From contig JAPZLL010000020.1 in the NCBI GenBank assembly GCA_036250225.1, positions 1 to 64,000 on the forward strand: a stretch of DNA of 64,000 nucleotides, given 5' to 3'. Source of the DNA: Cercophora sp. LCS_1 (taxonomy: Eukaryota; Ascomycota; Sordariomycetes; Sordariales; Lasiosphaeriaceae). Both the position numbers and the translations under genes were made by a program. Each line of letters starts with the position of its first letter. Positions within the stretch are counted from its first letter, which is position 1. The notes under the pieces are model-generated. The model made no database searches and was not told the DNA's origin. It worked only from the letters and a program-made list of their open reading frames with translations. Of this stretch, positions 46,426 to 57,589 are shown piece by piece.

Positions 46426-48075
46426 ATGCCGACATCCGACGAGCTCGACGACACTGAGCTAGCGGTACGGCCCCCCTTTCGTTGACTAATACCGGTTAAC
46501 ATGCCCAAATGGGAAAATGCTAATCAAATGATACTTTAGCAACGCCAGGAGCGAGGACGACTTGCCCAGAGAGCCTTCCGGAGACGCCAGACTGACACCA
46601 TCCGGGAACTGCGAGAAGACAACCAAGCGCTCAGGGGAGCCATCAAACAGATCTTGAGTGCCGCTGCCAGTGGCCCTGCTGCTCAGACCTCGGGTGGGCG
46701 AGCCAGTCCCCTCACGGCCCTTCAGAATGCCTTCCGCGTCGCCGGTCTCGATCCATCTCTCGCCAACTCTCTCGCAGATTCTGGTGAGATGGCGATGATA
46801 TTGGCACCGGACGCTCTTCTGGGTCACAGCAACAAAGCCAACTTGGCCCGATAGACCCAAGTCTTACGGGTTTCTCCCTGGGCGCTCCCCTGTTCTCAAC
46901 CCCATCGAGCCAGTTAGTTATCGACGGTCAACAACAGAGCCAGATGTCAACCACGTCGTATCATCAGCAGCCAGCAACGCAGATGCAACTCTACTCGCAG
47001 CCTCCTGTGATATTGGTCCCCTCGTACTCACGCATGACACCCGCCGTTTCCGATGGTCGAATGTCCCCACGCCTAACGTATGGCCTGTGGTTCGAGCCAG
47101 ATCGTGCAATCCGCATTGTGCAGCCGCCTACGGACATCATCCCCTATGTGGGCGATAACATGCGCTCCCTCGCCGGAGCCATCTTCTGGACTGGTATGGG
47201 ATTCTCCCTCAACTGCTTCCGCATCGTCCTCAACGCCCGGTATCGCGGCATTATCATTGACCCCGATGAACCTTCTTACTCTGATATCGATGATGGCGAT
47301 GAACCCCATGATGCCGACAATGAGTCTAACGGTGACCTCAGCCACCAGCCCACAGATGCGGGTCGAATAGTTGTTGGAGGAGAGGATGAGGGCGAAGAAG
47401 AAGAAGAAGAAGCCGAGGCTGACAGACCGTCTTCTGGGGGTTCTCAGTCGCAGAATCAGACGAAAACTCGACGTCCGAATGCCAGGCCTGGTCTGACGAG
47501 GTCTCAGAAGATGAGACTGTATCGACACCGCGTCAGGGCGGCGCAGAGGTCCATCACGAAATCATTTGGGCCGACGTTGAAACTTGTCTCGTAGGTTCAA
47601 CCCGATCCTTCTCCTTTCTCGGTGTTTCTAACCCTTTGTCAACAGTGACCAATCAGTCCACGATGTCATCCACGCCCGGTTCGTCTGGCGAGACAAAGGA
47701 TGGATCGCGGGTGACCACCCCGGGCGGGACCCCGAGCTGCCCATGAAAATCTTTGCTGCCATTGTCCAGGACTTGGAGCATACTGTTAGTTTCGGGGAAG
47801 CCCACCTTTGGATGACGCCGACTGAAGTCGAGACATACGTGCAACAACGGCTTTACGTCACGCCGGCTGGTTGGCTGCCATGGGCCGAGGCCCTGAACGG
47901 ACGAGGCAATAAATCGAGGATACAGATGATTCGAAAGTTGATCGATCTCATTGCTTTGAGGGGAATGTGCTTTGGGGACGGTCCAAGATGGAGGGTTAAC
48001 ACGATTGGCCGACTAGTGGGAAAGTGGATGACAGAAACAGCTGCAGGACCGCAAGGAACTGGTGCTTGGACTTGA
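46426..48075 (+). CDS. bZIP transcription factor
   Basis: Four exons, join(46426..46464, 46540..46783, 46855..47590, 47646..48075), encode 482 residues in a closed frame. Intron donors are GTACGG, GTGAGA and GTAGGT, with acceptors CTTTAG, CGATAG and CAACAG. The basic region RLAQRAFRRRQTDTIRELRE sits at about residues 20-40 and is followed by a short leucine zipper (NQALRGAIKQIL); the pattern xxAQRAFRxRQ resembles fungal AP-1/Yap-like bZIPs. The C-terminal half has conserved-looking blocks (ILPxx-type PPTDIIPYVGDNMRSLAG and HLWMTPTEVETYVQQRLYV) and a long Glu run. It is a nuclear DNA-binding regulator; targets are unknown. Confidence 0.85.
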
Positions 48076-48660
48076 ACAGACTTTTATTAGACGCAAACAT
48101 GATGCGGGACAATATTCATACCTACCTTACTCATTTTTATCGATGCAAATTACCCCTGCTCCGCGCGCCTCTTGTTTACTGGCCTCGATCACGCTAATCA
48201 CCGATCGAATCTCAGCCAAAACCCGTTCAGTAATACCTGTGCACCACGAATTTCCCGTTTGTTCTTGGGAACTGGCCAGTTGCCACATTATCTGTGCACC
48301 AAACTGAGCGAGGGTGTTGCGGTTTGGGAAGCTTTGTCAATCTTACGAGCATCGGGAAATCAGAACATCAACATCAGCCGGGTGCTATATCCGTCGGGAG
48401 ATACTCTCAAATCAGGATGTCTCCGCACGGCTCTCCTGACCACCCGTGAGTGCATGTTCACACCGTTAGGCGGGCAGCCACAGCAATTGAAGTTCCTGCG
48501 CAGCGTTGCACTCGTAGCAGCAACGTCGTGATCATCACCTGACCCTAACTCGGCTCGCTTTACCTACTTATATCGGCCTCCCCACTTCCTCTCCTTGAGG
48601 CCAGCAATTACATTTGAAAAATAAACTCGGCCAAAAAATTCTGGACTTTTCAGACGAATT
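48076..48660. other. Intergenic, nothing supported
   Basis: 3' flank of the bZIP gene and promoter of the serine-rich secreted protein gene. No further feature is seen. Confidence 0.4.
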
Positions 48661-49341
48661 ATGAACTCGGTCGCTTTTCTCATCCTCTCCGCCATCGCCC
48701 TCAGCTCCGCTCAGGCACAGGCGATTGTGACTTCAATCGCCCCAGCCCTTACAACGGGCATTTGCCCGACGGTTACCGCCATATCGACTGTTTGCCCGTT
48801 CTCTTGCACCTGGCCGCCCTGTGCCATTCTCTCGACTCTAACGGCCCACTGCGGCTGCACCGACCCACCGCCCACCGTCACCTACAGTTGGACTTGCAGT
48901 GACGGGTGCTCGGCCATTGCCCCATGTGCGACCTTGTATACGGTGCGCCGTATCTCTGACTGCACGGGGCCGACGACGACTCCTTCGAGTTCCTCAAGTT
49001 CCTCGTCTTCATCTTCTAGTTCGTCATCTTCATCATCGTCCTCGGGTTCGGGGTCGGGCAGCAAAAGCAGCACCAGCAATAGTAGTAGTAGTAGCAGTGC
49101 TTCTAGTAAGAGCTAACCCAGATATACCTAAGCCCAACTGTCTTTTCAGCACATTGCAGGCTAATCGCCTCTGACAGGTACCAGTCCGCCTCCGCCCCCT
49201 GAATCGACTACCAGGAGCAGCAGCAGCAGCAGCAGCAGCAGTCGTAGCAGGACGGTCATACCGACTCAAACTGGACCAGCTGAAACGAGTGGAGGGGAGA
49301 GGCGGATTGGTAAACCACTTGCGCTGTTCGGAATGTTTTGA
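48661..49341 (+). CDS. Secreted Cys/Ser-rich protein, 202 aa
   Basis: Two exons, join(48661..49105, 49178..49341), close in frame with donor GTAAGA and acceptor TGACAG. A signal peptide (SVAFLILSAIALSSAQAQA) is followed by a domain of about 90 residues with many cysteines (ICP, VCPFSC, PPC, CGC, TCSDGC, APC, DCTG). Then comes a long Ser tract, a Pro-rich patch and a second, pure AGC-encoded Ser run. Cys domain plus Ser/Thr stalk suggests a cell-wall or extracellular protein. The terminal PLALFGMF is weakly hydrophobic, so GPI anchoring is uncertain. It is not CFEM by spacing. Confidence 0.7.
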
Positions 49342-50486
49342 TCTTGACTGAGCGTTGTCTGGAGACAGGTTGGCAGTGAAAAAACCGAGTCTTGATTTTT
49401 TTTATTAGCTTATACCGTAAAATCCACATCGTCCAACTACGATATGATGAAGATATCGGTGTTCAGGATCGTATACCGTGCGCAGTGAGTTTGGTGGAGT
49501 TGCTAGGCCACCCATCCGCTCAGGTTAACGCAACTCCACCAAAACACAAGAATAGGAGCACTAATAAGCTCCACCCCATTTCCAGTTCAAGAGTGTGAAG
49601 CGGCGCTGGTGTGAAGAGTCAACCAGGAGTTCCAAAGACATTTGCACCTTTTTTTTTCTCATCATGAGGATTCCCAACATACACTCGCGCTTAGATATGG
49701 ACGTACAGGTCCCTGAAAATAACGGCATACACCAAAATATTGAAGGGATATCTGTCCGCCAACATGGACGAAATTTAAGACCCCAATGCATCACTCAATT
49801 TTCGAATGCTTAAGCAACCACTGAAAATGCATTGGGCATTTCTATTCATGCCCATCGGAAATTACGAGAGCTGCCCTGTCCAGGCCACCTGAGGTTGCAT
49901 CAACTGGACTCAATGCGGCGATTTTCCTGCCATTGAAAGCTTACATGCACCCAACAACTCGCAAGTTTATCCCTAACAAAGGCTCGCTAACAAAAAGGCG
50001 ATGGATTGCATCACCAGCCTATTTAGGCCCGAGTCGACGCGCATTGACGATGCCGAGCGGGATGTTCAATCGGAGCCCCTCCCTCCGCCCCAATTCTGCT
50101 CCTGGGCCGCGTTGGACAAAGTTTCGCCGAGGCAGAAGTGAACCGGGCCACTCTGCTTCGCCATTCCTCGAACTGAAGCCCCAAAACTGAATCCAGCATG
50201 CCACACTGCGTCGGTGTCCAATCTCACAGAATTACCACTGCGCAATCCCGCAGTAACCATGCAGGGGCCGTCATGTTTCTCCCACGGGACATTTTTCAAC
50301 TTGTATCTAAGCGAACGGAAAATCCATCAAGGATTCCGATCTCAAATCATGTTCGCATCTATATGCCGGGGCCCGTCCAAGCTCCGCCGCCAAGAACGGA
50401 GAGGAATCCACAGCCCCGGGTTATAGACGCGGACGGGCCCATGATGCCATGGCCGAAGACCCGAGAATATATTGACAAGCCGCATG
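49342..50486. other. Intergenic, nothing supported
   Basis: AT-rich spacer with no convincing gene, RNA or repeat. Confidence 0.4.
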
Positions 50487-50493
50487 TATAAAA
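50487..50493 (+). promoter_or_regulatory. TATA box of GH5 gene
   Basis: TATAAAA lies 76 bp upstream of the start codon at 50563, a typical place for the core promoter of a secreted-enzyme gene. Confidence 0.5.
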
Positions 50494-50562
50494 TCCTCGT
50501 GAAGGCCATGGTAGTTCCAATTGACCCCCAAGCTTGTTGCTTTGACCTTCAACAGCCCCAAG

Positions 50563-51801
50563 ATGAGGTTCTCCTTGACTGCCGCGGCCCTCGCGGCCCT
50601 CCCCTCGGCTTCGGCCACCATCTTCTACGCCGGCGTTGCCCAATCGAGCGGTGAATTCGGCGCCTGGAGCCCGACCGCCCAAGTCGGCACCGGTCTCCCG
50701 GGCCGCTTCGGCGTCGACTACTCCTTCATCAGCAACTCGGGCGTCGACACCATGGTGGACAAGCACAAAGTGAACCTCTTCCGCGTGGCTTTTCTCCTCG
50801 AACGCATGTGCCCACTGTCATACGGCTTGGGTGCCAAGTTCAACGAAACCCACTTTGACTATTACAAACAATCCATCGACTACATTACCAAGACCAAGGG
50901 AGCCTGTGTGTACTCCTCTTTCCCCCCCCCTCCCCCTTTACTCTTCCCGTTTGTTCAATACTAATTAACCCCTCATCTCCCAGACGCAATCCTCGACCCC
51001 CACAACTACATGCGCTACAACAACCCCTCCTCGCAACCCTTCTCCGGTTCCGTAATCGGCAACACATCAGACCTAACCGCCGCCACGACCGCCCAATTCG
51101 GCGCCTTCTGGGGCGAACTCGCCAAACGCTTCGCCTCCAACGAGCGCGTCATCTTTGGCCTGATGAACGAGCCGCACGACCTGCCATCGTCGCTAAACCT
51201 CGCCAACCTCCAAGCCGCCATCGACGCGATCCGCGCATCCGGCGCAAAGAACCTCATCATCACACCGGGCAACACCTGGTCCGGCGGCCACTCGTGGACC
51301 AAATACGGCGCCGAAGCCAACAGCCTGTGGATCCACAAGCTCGTCGACCCGGCGAATAACCTGGCGATTGATATTCACGAGTATCTGGACGAGGATTTCA
51401 GCGGGACGCACACAGAGTGCACGCAGGAGCCGGTGGCCAACTTGGCCGGGGTGACGGCCTGGCTGAAGGAGCACAAGCTCAAGGCGTTTATCACCGAGTT
51501 TGGCGGGTCGAACACGACGGCTTGCGTAAAGATGCTGGAGACCATGTTGGATTACATGCGGGATAATGAAGAGTATATCGGGTGGACTGCGTGGGCGGCG
51601 GGCCCCTTTTGGGGACCGAATAGCCCGTGCTGTACGGACCAGAAGCAGCTGGGCAGTTTGGAGCCCGGGAGCAAGGCGAGTGATGGCGGGCCGAGCTTGT
51701 ATGACACGATCTGGGTGCCTGTTATGGCCAAGAAGGTGCCGGCCAAGTTGCAGTGGAGCGGGCCGGCGAGTGTGAATGGTGGTGAGTTGACTGCGCGGTA
51801 A
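50563..51801 (+). CDS. GH5 endo-beta-1,4-glucanase
   Basis: Two exons, join(50563..50905, 50984..51801), encode 386 residues. The intron has donor GTGTGT, a TACTAAT branch site and acceptor CCCAG. A signal peptide (MRFSLTAAALAALPSASA) precedes a complete GH5 domain. The general acid/base Glu is in LMNEPHD (about residue 177) and the nucleophile Glu in ITEFGG (about residue 286); the family signatures DPHNYMRYN, IHEYLDEDFSGTH and GWTAWAAGPFWG are present. It fits subfamily GH5_5 fungal cellulases such as Trichoderma Cel5A, which cleave internal bonds in cellulose. No carbohydrate-binding module or linker is attached. Confidence 0.94.
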
Positions 51802-52724
51802 AGGGAGTGTCATCTCAGGGTCAAGTCAAGGTCAAAGAGTTGTCGGGGGCCATTAGGGTCAGTTGGTGATCCGGATTATTAAAAAAAAAAGAGTTATATT
51901 TTCGCTCCGTTACACACCTAGGGCCACTGGGCGGGAATCTCGGGACGTCAACAAGTGAGCAAAAGGGGAGCGCCACACATGAGCAAGATCGAATGCGGAG
52001 CGGCAAATGGGGTCAATCGGAACCCAAAAGGGGGGGCCAAAGTAACATAGCTATCTAGGGTAGACTGTGGTTGTGGGAGCCTCCCGACTTTTTGTGAGGT
52101 CCGAGTACTAAACATTTGACCAAAGGCGACGAGGCAAGAAAGACACCACGCAGAACTGAACTTGAGTGAAACGAAGATGTGCCTTCAACAACGAGCAAAG
52201 TATGAAGCAAAAAAAAAAAAAAAAAAAAAAAACACCAGGTAGAATACAGGCCCCGGATCCCCCAATGGAAGTGGCTCACCAGTCGCAGGTGACCTCGGAC
52301 CAATAGTCGTAGTAGCAGCGCGGGTTGTTGTCACCCGAGGTGTTGCAGCCGACGTTGTAGGAACGAGCCAAAAGTCAGCCCTGGAAATGCGAATCACGGG
52401 AGCGAGGTGGGAGAAACGAAACATGAAGTCAACATACGGTGACCGGCCTTTGACAGCAGCATAAGATGACCCTCATGGCCCTCTCACAAACTCACCAGCA
52501 CCCTCACCCCTTCGCCCATCCGTCTCGGTCTTTCCCTTCCCTCGGACACTCTCATCTGTCTGTCTCTCTCTCTCTCTATCCCTCACCGTCTCTTCAGTCA
52601 TTGCTCCGTTCTTCATAATAGCGGCACTGATAACCTAAAGCCTGGCCCCAAAAAGGTATGTTAGTCTGTCCCTCAGGGTACAATACCATTCCTCTTTGAC
52701 TAACAGTCACAAGTCGCAGCAGCC
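51802..52724. other. Intergenic with A24 tract and Cys-rich relic
   Basis: It contains A24 (52209-52232) and a CT-rich run (about 52555-52580). On the minus strand a short Cys-rich reading (SYNVGCNTSGDNNPRCYYDY, then WSEVTCDW and a stop at 52276-52278) looks like the end of a small secreted protein, but a TGA about 30 codons upstream breaks it. Confidence 0.4.
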
Positions 52725-53240
52725 ATGCACACCTCCTCCGTTCTCCTGGGCGCTCTTGCCGCCACCAGCCAAGTCGCCGCCGACCGTCTGACGGTTATGA
52801 AAATCCACGGCGGCCCTAATCCGACCGCTTACAGTGGCTTCTGGCACAACGACTTCGGCCAAACCTTCTCCCTCGCCAGCATGAGCAGCGGTTGCTGGAA
52901 TCCCGGCGTGCCCGGCGTGTACGATTTCTGCTTCGTGAGTTTTTTTTTTTTTTTAATATATATATACAGTTTTTGTCTTCAGATTCTGACCTAGACCCAG
53001 GATCCTTGGAGCGCGAGGGCCTATTTCCTCGCCCACGGGCAACCCAAGCGCTGCTTTGCCGAGGGCACCACGATTGGGTCGAAAGATTGCCCCTATAACA
53101 TCGGTTCCTCATCAAGAAACACACAGCCATCAAAGGCTCAAACCAAAGTCCAGCAGTCACTGCTTCACAAAAAACACCAAAAAAGAAGTCGCATGGTCAA
53201 GTCCCAGCCGTTCTCAACGAAATTTCTACTTACCAAGTGA
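52725..53240 (+). CDS. Small secreted protein, 149 aa
   Basis: Two exons, join(52725..52934, 53001..53240). The intron starts GTGAGT, contains a long T tract and ends GACCCAG, with a TTCTGAC branch site. A signal peptide (SSVLLGALAATSQVAA) is followed by a compact Cys-containing domain: FSLASMSSGCWNPGVPG, DFCF, then across the intron DPWSARAYFLAHGQPKRC and KDCPYNIG. The last 40 residues are Lys/Gln/Ser-rich and run into a degenerate A-rich repeat region, so the native C-terminus may be shorter or spliced differently. No enzyme motif is present; it may be an effector-like or defence-type secreted protein. Confidence 0.55.
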
Positions 53241-53261
53241 ACTGGAAGCAGGAAACTGAAA

Positions 53262-53380
53262 GCAGAACGCCGCAAGAAGCCAAAGAAGCCAAGAACTGAA
53301 CACAGAAGCCACCAAGCCAAAGAAAGCCGAGAACTAACGCAAGGGAAAGAACTAAAAGCCACCAAGTCAGAGAAGCGAAG
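53262..53380. repeat. Degenerate AAGCC-type tandem repeat
   Basis: Imperfect repeats of AAGCCAAAGAAGCCAAGAAC-like units alternate with ACTAAAAGCCACCAAG-like units. The tract starts just after the small secreted protein stop and is A/G-rich on the plus strand. Confidence 0.5.
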
Positions 53381-53651
53381 TACAGTACAAGTTGTGCAAG
53401 AACGAAAAGCCTAGAATAAAAGCACGTTATTAGCCTCGGTTCGGAATCGAAACCATAACATTCTAGTATACAGGACTTTGGTCTACAACTTGACCACTGC
53501 GACTGTTGTTTTTTGTTGTAAATCGGTGCCGGCAACGTGTGTGATGGGGTACCGCCGGCGCGTGTGTGCGGCCCCGCCGAGAAGGATAGTATGTCGACTC
53601 CACCAAACCCACTTAGCGTGGTATTCCGAGCCGACATCTCCATCCAAGCAT

Positions 53652-53725
53652 GGTCGGATGGTGTAGTTGGTTATCACGTCAGTCTAACACACTGAAGGTC
53701 CCCAGTTCAAACCTGGGTTCGATCA
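53652..53725 (+). tRNA. tRNA-Val (AAC)
   Basis: All four stems pair: acceptor GGTCGGA with TTCGATC (two G-U pairs), D-stem GTG/CAC, anticodon stem TCAGT/ACTGA and T-stem CCCAG/CTGGG. The anticodon loop CTAACAC gives anticodon AAC, read as valine. Discriminator base is A. Box A (TGGTGTAGTTGG) and box B (AGTTCAAACCT) are intact. There is no intron, and a CTTTTT terminator follows about 30 nt downstream. Confidence 0.93.
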
Positions 53726-54499
53726 TTTCAATCATCAACTTGATGTGAGAAACTCCTTTTTGCGGTCTTTTTGTTTATTTTTTTGCCTGTTGTCTCATTT
53801 GGAAAGCGCCATGTTCATTTGCTGTAAATGAGTGGCCAATTACATCGCCCTGCAAAGCGACAACAACCCTTGGAGGTCAACTGCAACCGACAGTTCGGAA
53901 CAAGCCGACTTCAAAGTGATATGCTCTCAATCAGAACTCAACTCTGATGTAAGCCGAGCCAAATTCCGAGCTCAATCCCGGATGCCGTAGTCCCAAGGTT
54001 GCCCCAGGTTGCCGACAGCGGGAGGTGGCGATTACTAAGTCACTCGGAGACCATCCCATTCGCTGTCAGTAACACTCGGAGGAATCCAAATGGCCGGCGC
54101 ACCAATGCGGAGTGATTACTATTCGGCAGCCAGCCCCACGGTGCCGCGACAAAGGGGTTGCCGAGGGACGCCCAATGCCAACCAACCAGCGTCGGGCCTT
54201 GATCACTAACATCCCCTTCAGCCGCCTGGAACCAGATCGCAGCATGCGTTGGCCGCGGCACAAGCCGAGACTCGGCGGGTTGCTTACAATCTCGTCCTAC
54301 GGTGAAATCATTGTGACAATGACAGCTCAGCGTGCTTCATAATCGTCAAGGCAAGCCATCTGCATATATATATATATATATATCATCAAGTTGGCCCAAG
54401 AAACTTCATCACAATCCCACAAGCCTCTAGCACGAGCATTCAAGACAGCATCAACTTGACAACTTATTCCCAACCCACCACTTACACCAACCACCAAAA
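53726..54499. other. Intergenic with TA microsatellite
   Basis: A TA dinucleotide run at about 54364-54383 lies some 115 bp upstream of the SDR start codon and may sit in its promoter. Nothing else is supported. Confidence 0.45.
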
Positions 54500-55457
54500 A
54501 TGGCCCAAAATCCTCCCCATCCCACACCCATCCTCCCCTACCACCAATCCGTCTACCCCGCCATCGACCCAACCAACCCAGCCCTCTCCACCGCCGGCAA
54601 ATCCATCCTCATCACCGGCGCGGGCACTGGCATCGGCGCCCAAACAGCCCTCTCCTTCGCCGCCTCAGGCGCCGCCCACATCGCCCTCGTCGGCCGCCGT
54701 CTCGCAACCCTCGAATCCACCAAATCCACCATCAACACCACCTACCCCTCCGTAGCCGTGCACACCATAACCGGCGACATCACCTCCCTCCCCTCCATCA
54801 CAGCCGCCCTCCAAACCTTTGCCTCGTCCCTTCCCAGCGGCAAAATCGACGTGCTGGTCGCCAACGCAGGTTACGTCAACAAGATCAAGCCCCTCGCCGA
54901 GACCGACCCGGACGACTGGTGGCGCGTGTTCGAAGTCAACGTGAAGGGCAACTACAACACGCTCAGAGCTTTCACGCCCGTGGCCGCCGGCAACGCCGTG
55001 GTCCTGCACGTCGGCAGCACCATGGCGCATCTGCCGTATATTCCGGGGTACGCGGCTTACCAGAGCAGTAAATTGGCGGCTATCACGGTGTTTGAGCACT
55101 GGAGGAAGGAAAACCCTGGTAAGAGGGTGATTCAGTACCATCCGGGACTTTATAGGACGGAGATTGGGAGTACGACGGAGGGGTTGGGGTTGGTTTTTGA
55201 TGATTGTGAGTTTTTTTTTTTTTTTTTTCCGGGGGACGTGAAGTGATATATATATATATGTGTGGGGATGGGAAGCTAACAAAGTGATAGTGAGTCTTGC
55301 CGGTGGTTTCGCGGTTTGGGCGGCAAGTGACGAAGCGGCGTTTTTGGATGGCAAGTTTGTCTGGGCGCATTGGGACGTTGAGACGATGAGGGAAAAGAAG
55401 GAGGAGATTGCGGGTGATCCGTACAAGTGGACCATCGGGCTGTTGCAGTGGCCTTGA
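54500..55457 (+). CDS. Short-chain dehydrogenase/reductase (SDR)
   Basis: Two exons, join(54500..55205, 55291..55457), encode 290 residues. The intron contains T18 and a TA run and ends GTGATAG. The Rossmann cofactor loop is ITGAGTGIGAQTA, the structural motif NAGY follows, and the catalytic site is a Ser in LHVGSTM with YAAYQSSK (Tyr and Lys). This is a classical SDR. The absence of a clear Arg in the cofactor loop and the GRRLATLE segment after the second strand favour NADP(H), but that is tentative. It is cytosolic, with unknown substrate and no pathway partner nearby. Confidence 0.9.
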
Positions 55458-55764
55458 AGCAGGCGACGGGGCTTGCTGGGCGCGGTTTGAATGGCAGGAG
55501 CGGACATCCTGCACGCAGAGGAAGCTGTCCCACGGTACTGGCAGTAATGGATGGAATAGAATAGAACGGTTGCTATATTGTTTAGTTGCAAGTTCCTGAT
55601 ATAAATAAAATCGATACTGAAGCTTCCGCGATGGAGACTCTAGAACGAAGGATCGCAGTTGACACTTTATCCTAGGGAATGTCATTGCCTAGATTTGCGT
55701 CTTGTGCTTATTCCGAGTGATTTTGGCCTGGGTTTAATCTTAGAATGCTGTCTTTCTTGATACG

Positions 55765-55990
55765 TACCTATGCAGCGCCTGATGTCCCATCATTATCAGC
55801 TTATCCCAACAACTGTCAACGGTGATAGGTTGACTGCCAGGTGTAAACGAGATGTTGCTGGGGGGATTTAGTTCAACCAACCAAGCGATTGCCGTCATCG
55901 TCTGAATCTGGGACGCATTCCCCGTTTGCGCCAAAGTCGCCAGTCGCTCCGAAATGGGAGGGTGCTTCACAAAACACACCGCCTCACTGA
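55765..55990 (-). other. Orphan coding-like exon
   Basis: A segment bounded by an acceptor-like CCTCAG and a donor GTACGT reads EAVCFVKHPPISERLATLAQ and continues open through WLVELNPPSNISFTPGSQ to the donor. Its composition looks coding, but flanking exons, a start and a stop could not be joined. It may be a decayed gene or part of an unrecognised one downstream of the 56254-57066 gene. Confidence 0.3.
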
Positions 55991-56253
55991 GGATACAAAG
56001 TCTTTGGCCCCGCCGTCATTGCGCCGTGGCGTCGGGCGGGCAGCAGCAGCAGCAGTAAGTGCAACTACTTCTACGGCGATCACCCATAGTTCTAGGAATA
56101 TCAAGCCAAGATCACTCGGTAATGATTTGTTTGAGCGATAGCTTTGACCCGCCAATGTTTGAGGATATCCTTTCTTCGCAGGCCGCAGGCTCAATACGAA
56201 TCTACCTTGAGTCATTTTGGGCGAGACAATAAACCATTGGCTACCACAAAACT

Positions 56254-57066
56254 TTAACTAGACCAGAAATTTGGAGGTGCAGCTACATAGTTTGTGGCAG
56301 CTGGCTGCCCGTTTGTAGCCCCATGCTCAATATATAGCCCAATTGTGGAACTTCGCATTTCGGCAACCTGTTGTACTATTTCCGCTGTGTTCGCGAGTTT
56401 CATCCTCGTCCATCCTCCGAGTGAGTCTTCAGTCGCGAATATTGAGGCAATTAGTCCCCCTTTTCTGGGTTCGAAAGCAACTCGGGCATCCTGGATCGTT
56501 CTATAAGGCTGGTCAGAGGGGGCAGCTAGGGCTGGGTTGTCTAACTTACAAGCCTCCATGCTCAAAAGAAATGATCGAGCCTTCGCTGCAGCCCGCCTGT
56601 TTCAGAGCATCCAAAGGGGCCTCCCAAAAACCATTAGAGGCGCGAATCGCGGGTAAGGTGTGCTGAGGTGAACGATCGTAGTATACCACTTCTGATCCAG
56701 CCTCCCACAGGAAGACGGCTAGGACACGCAAACCCGCCCTCTCGCCGCCGGCTCTGATTTGAAATATGTGGCCTGGATCACTGGCGATTCTTCTGTACCG
56801 TGCTAGGCCGCACCATGGGAAGAAGGACTCGAGAGTAGACCGTATGCGCTAGGTCGAGTTAGTTTGTGGGCCAAATATGATCATCAAGCACAAACCCCAT
56901 CATCCAGAATATTGCGTTTGCAAAACCGTAGTCCATCCGCCGATAACAAACCGGTGCTCCTCAGCTCTAAGAGGAGGTCTCCCACTGCCGGGTCCTTCTC
57001 ATAGTAGAAACCGAGGTCTCGGACCGCACTGCTCGCGCTTTCGATGGAGAATGTGGCCGACGCCAT
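56254..57066 (-). CDS. Hypothetical protein, 238 aa, lineage-type
   Basis: Three exons, complement(join(56254..56500, 56550..56848, 56896..57066)), close in frame. The introns are 47 and 49 nt; the first has an ACTAAC branch site and CCTAG acceptor, the second donor GTAAGT and acceptor TTATAG. The N-terminus (SIESASSAVRDLGFYYEKD and LLLELRSTGLLSADGLRF) is helical. The middle has FFPWCGLARYRRIASDPGH and VLAVFLWEAGSEVVYYDRS, and the C-terminus FATEDSLGGWTRMKLANT. It is cytosolic by prediction, with no signal peptide. I recognise no domain; the intact frame across three exons argues that it is expressed or only recently lost. Confidence 0.6.
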
Positions 57067-57358
57067 ACGCAGAAGGTTGATCGCCGTCGATGCTATACGA
57101 CTACCCGAAGCTGATGACTGATCGACCTCACAAGGAACCCCTCCGTCCTCTTCTCCAAAAGCCCCGCTAAATACGCCATACCGAAGATCACCCGCGTGGA
57201 ATTTCCCCCGCTTTGCTCCTGGCGATTGCCCCACTTTTGCCCGTTCTTTGGGCCCAGAAGACGCCAACGTCGCCAACGCCACAGGGCAGAGTCCAGACCA
57301 CAGCGCAGAGCAAGCCGCCCCGGCAGTAACCACCACCAGGTCGAAGCAAGCCAGATCC

Positions 57359-57589
57359 ATGGCGCCGAGCAACCCAGTCGGTTTCAACACGGGTGAATTC
57401 GCGGCCCTCATGAGCGACATGATAGACGGGCAAGCCACGGAGCCTCAAGAGCGGCCGCTGTTCGACGCCATGGTCGACGCCCACAAGGCCGCTGCAATCA
57501 AGATCGCGGAGACTCAGAAGGCCGAGCGGGTACAACGTCTCCTATATCGGCAGGATCCTTCGATACAAGAAAGTGCACTTGCGGATTGA
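57359..57589 (+). CDS. Possible small protein, 76 aa
   Basis: The open frame begins MAPSNPVGFNTGEFAALMSD and contains an acidic/Ala-rich helix ending in KAERVQRLLYRQDPSIQES. An alternative splice (donor GTACAA after KAER, acceptor ATTGAG) would append a segment with two hydrophobic helices (LLAIVMFALGLGARLSW and FLYFAAVLVTV). It is divergent from the 57066 gene. No family is recognised; treat as tentative. Confidence 0.3.
   Translation: MAPSNPVGFNTGEFAALMSDMIDGQATEPQERPLFDAMVDAHKAAAIKIAETQKAERVQRLLYRQDPSIQESALAD

Noticed and set aside
53440..53500. Minus-strand tRNA-like sequence (D-stem GGTC/GACC, loop with GTA)
   Set aside because: The D-arm pairs, but anticodon and T stems have mismatches and box B has an inserted T; it is at best a degenerate tRNA relic next to the good tRNA-Val.
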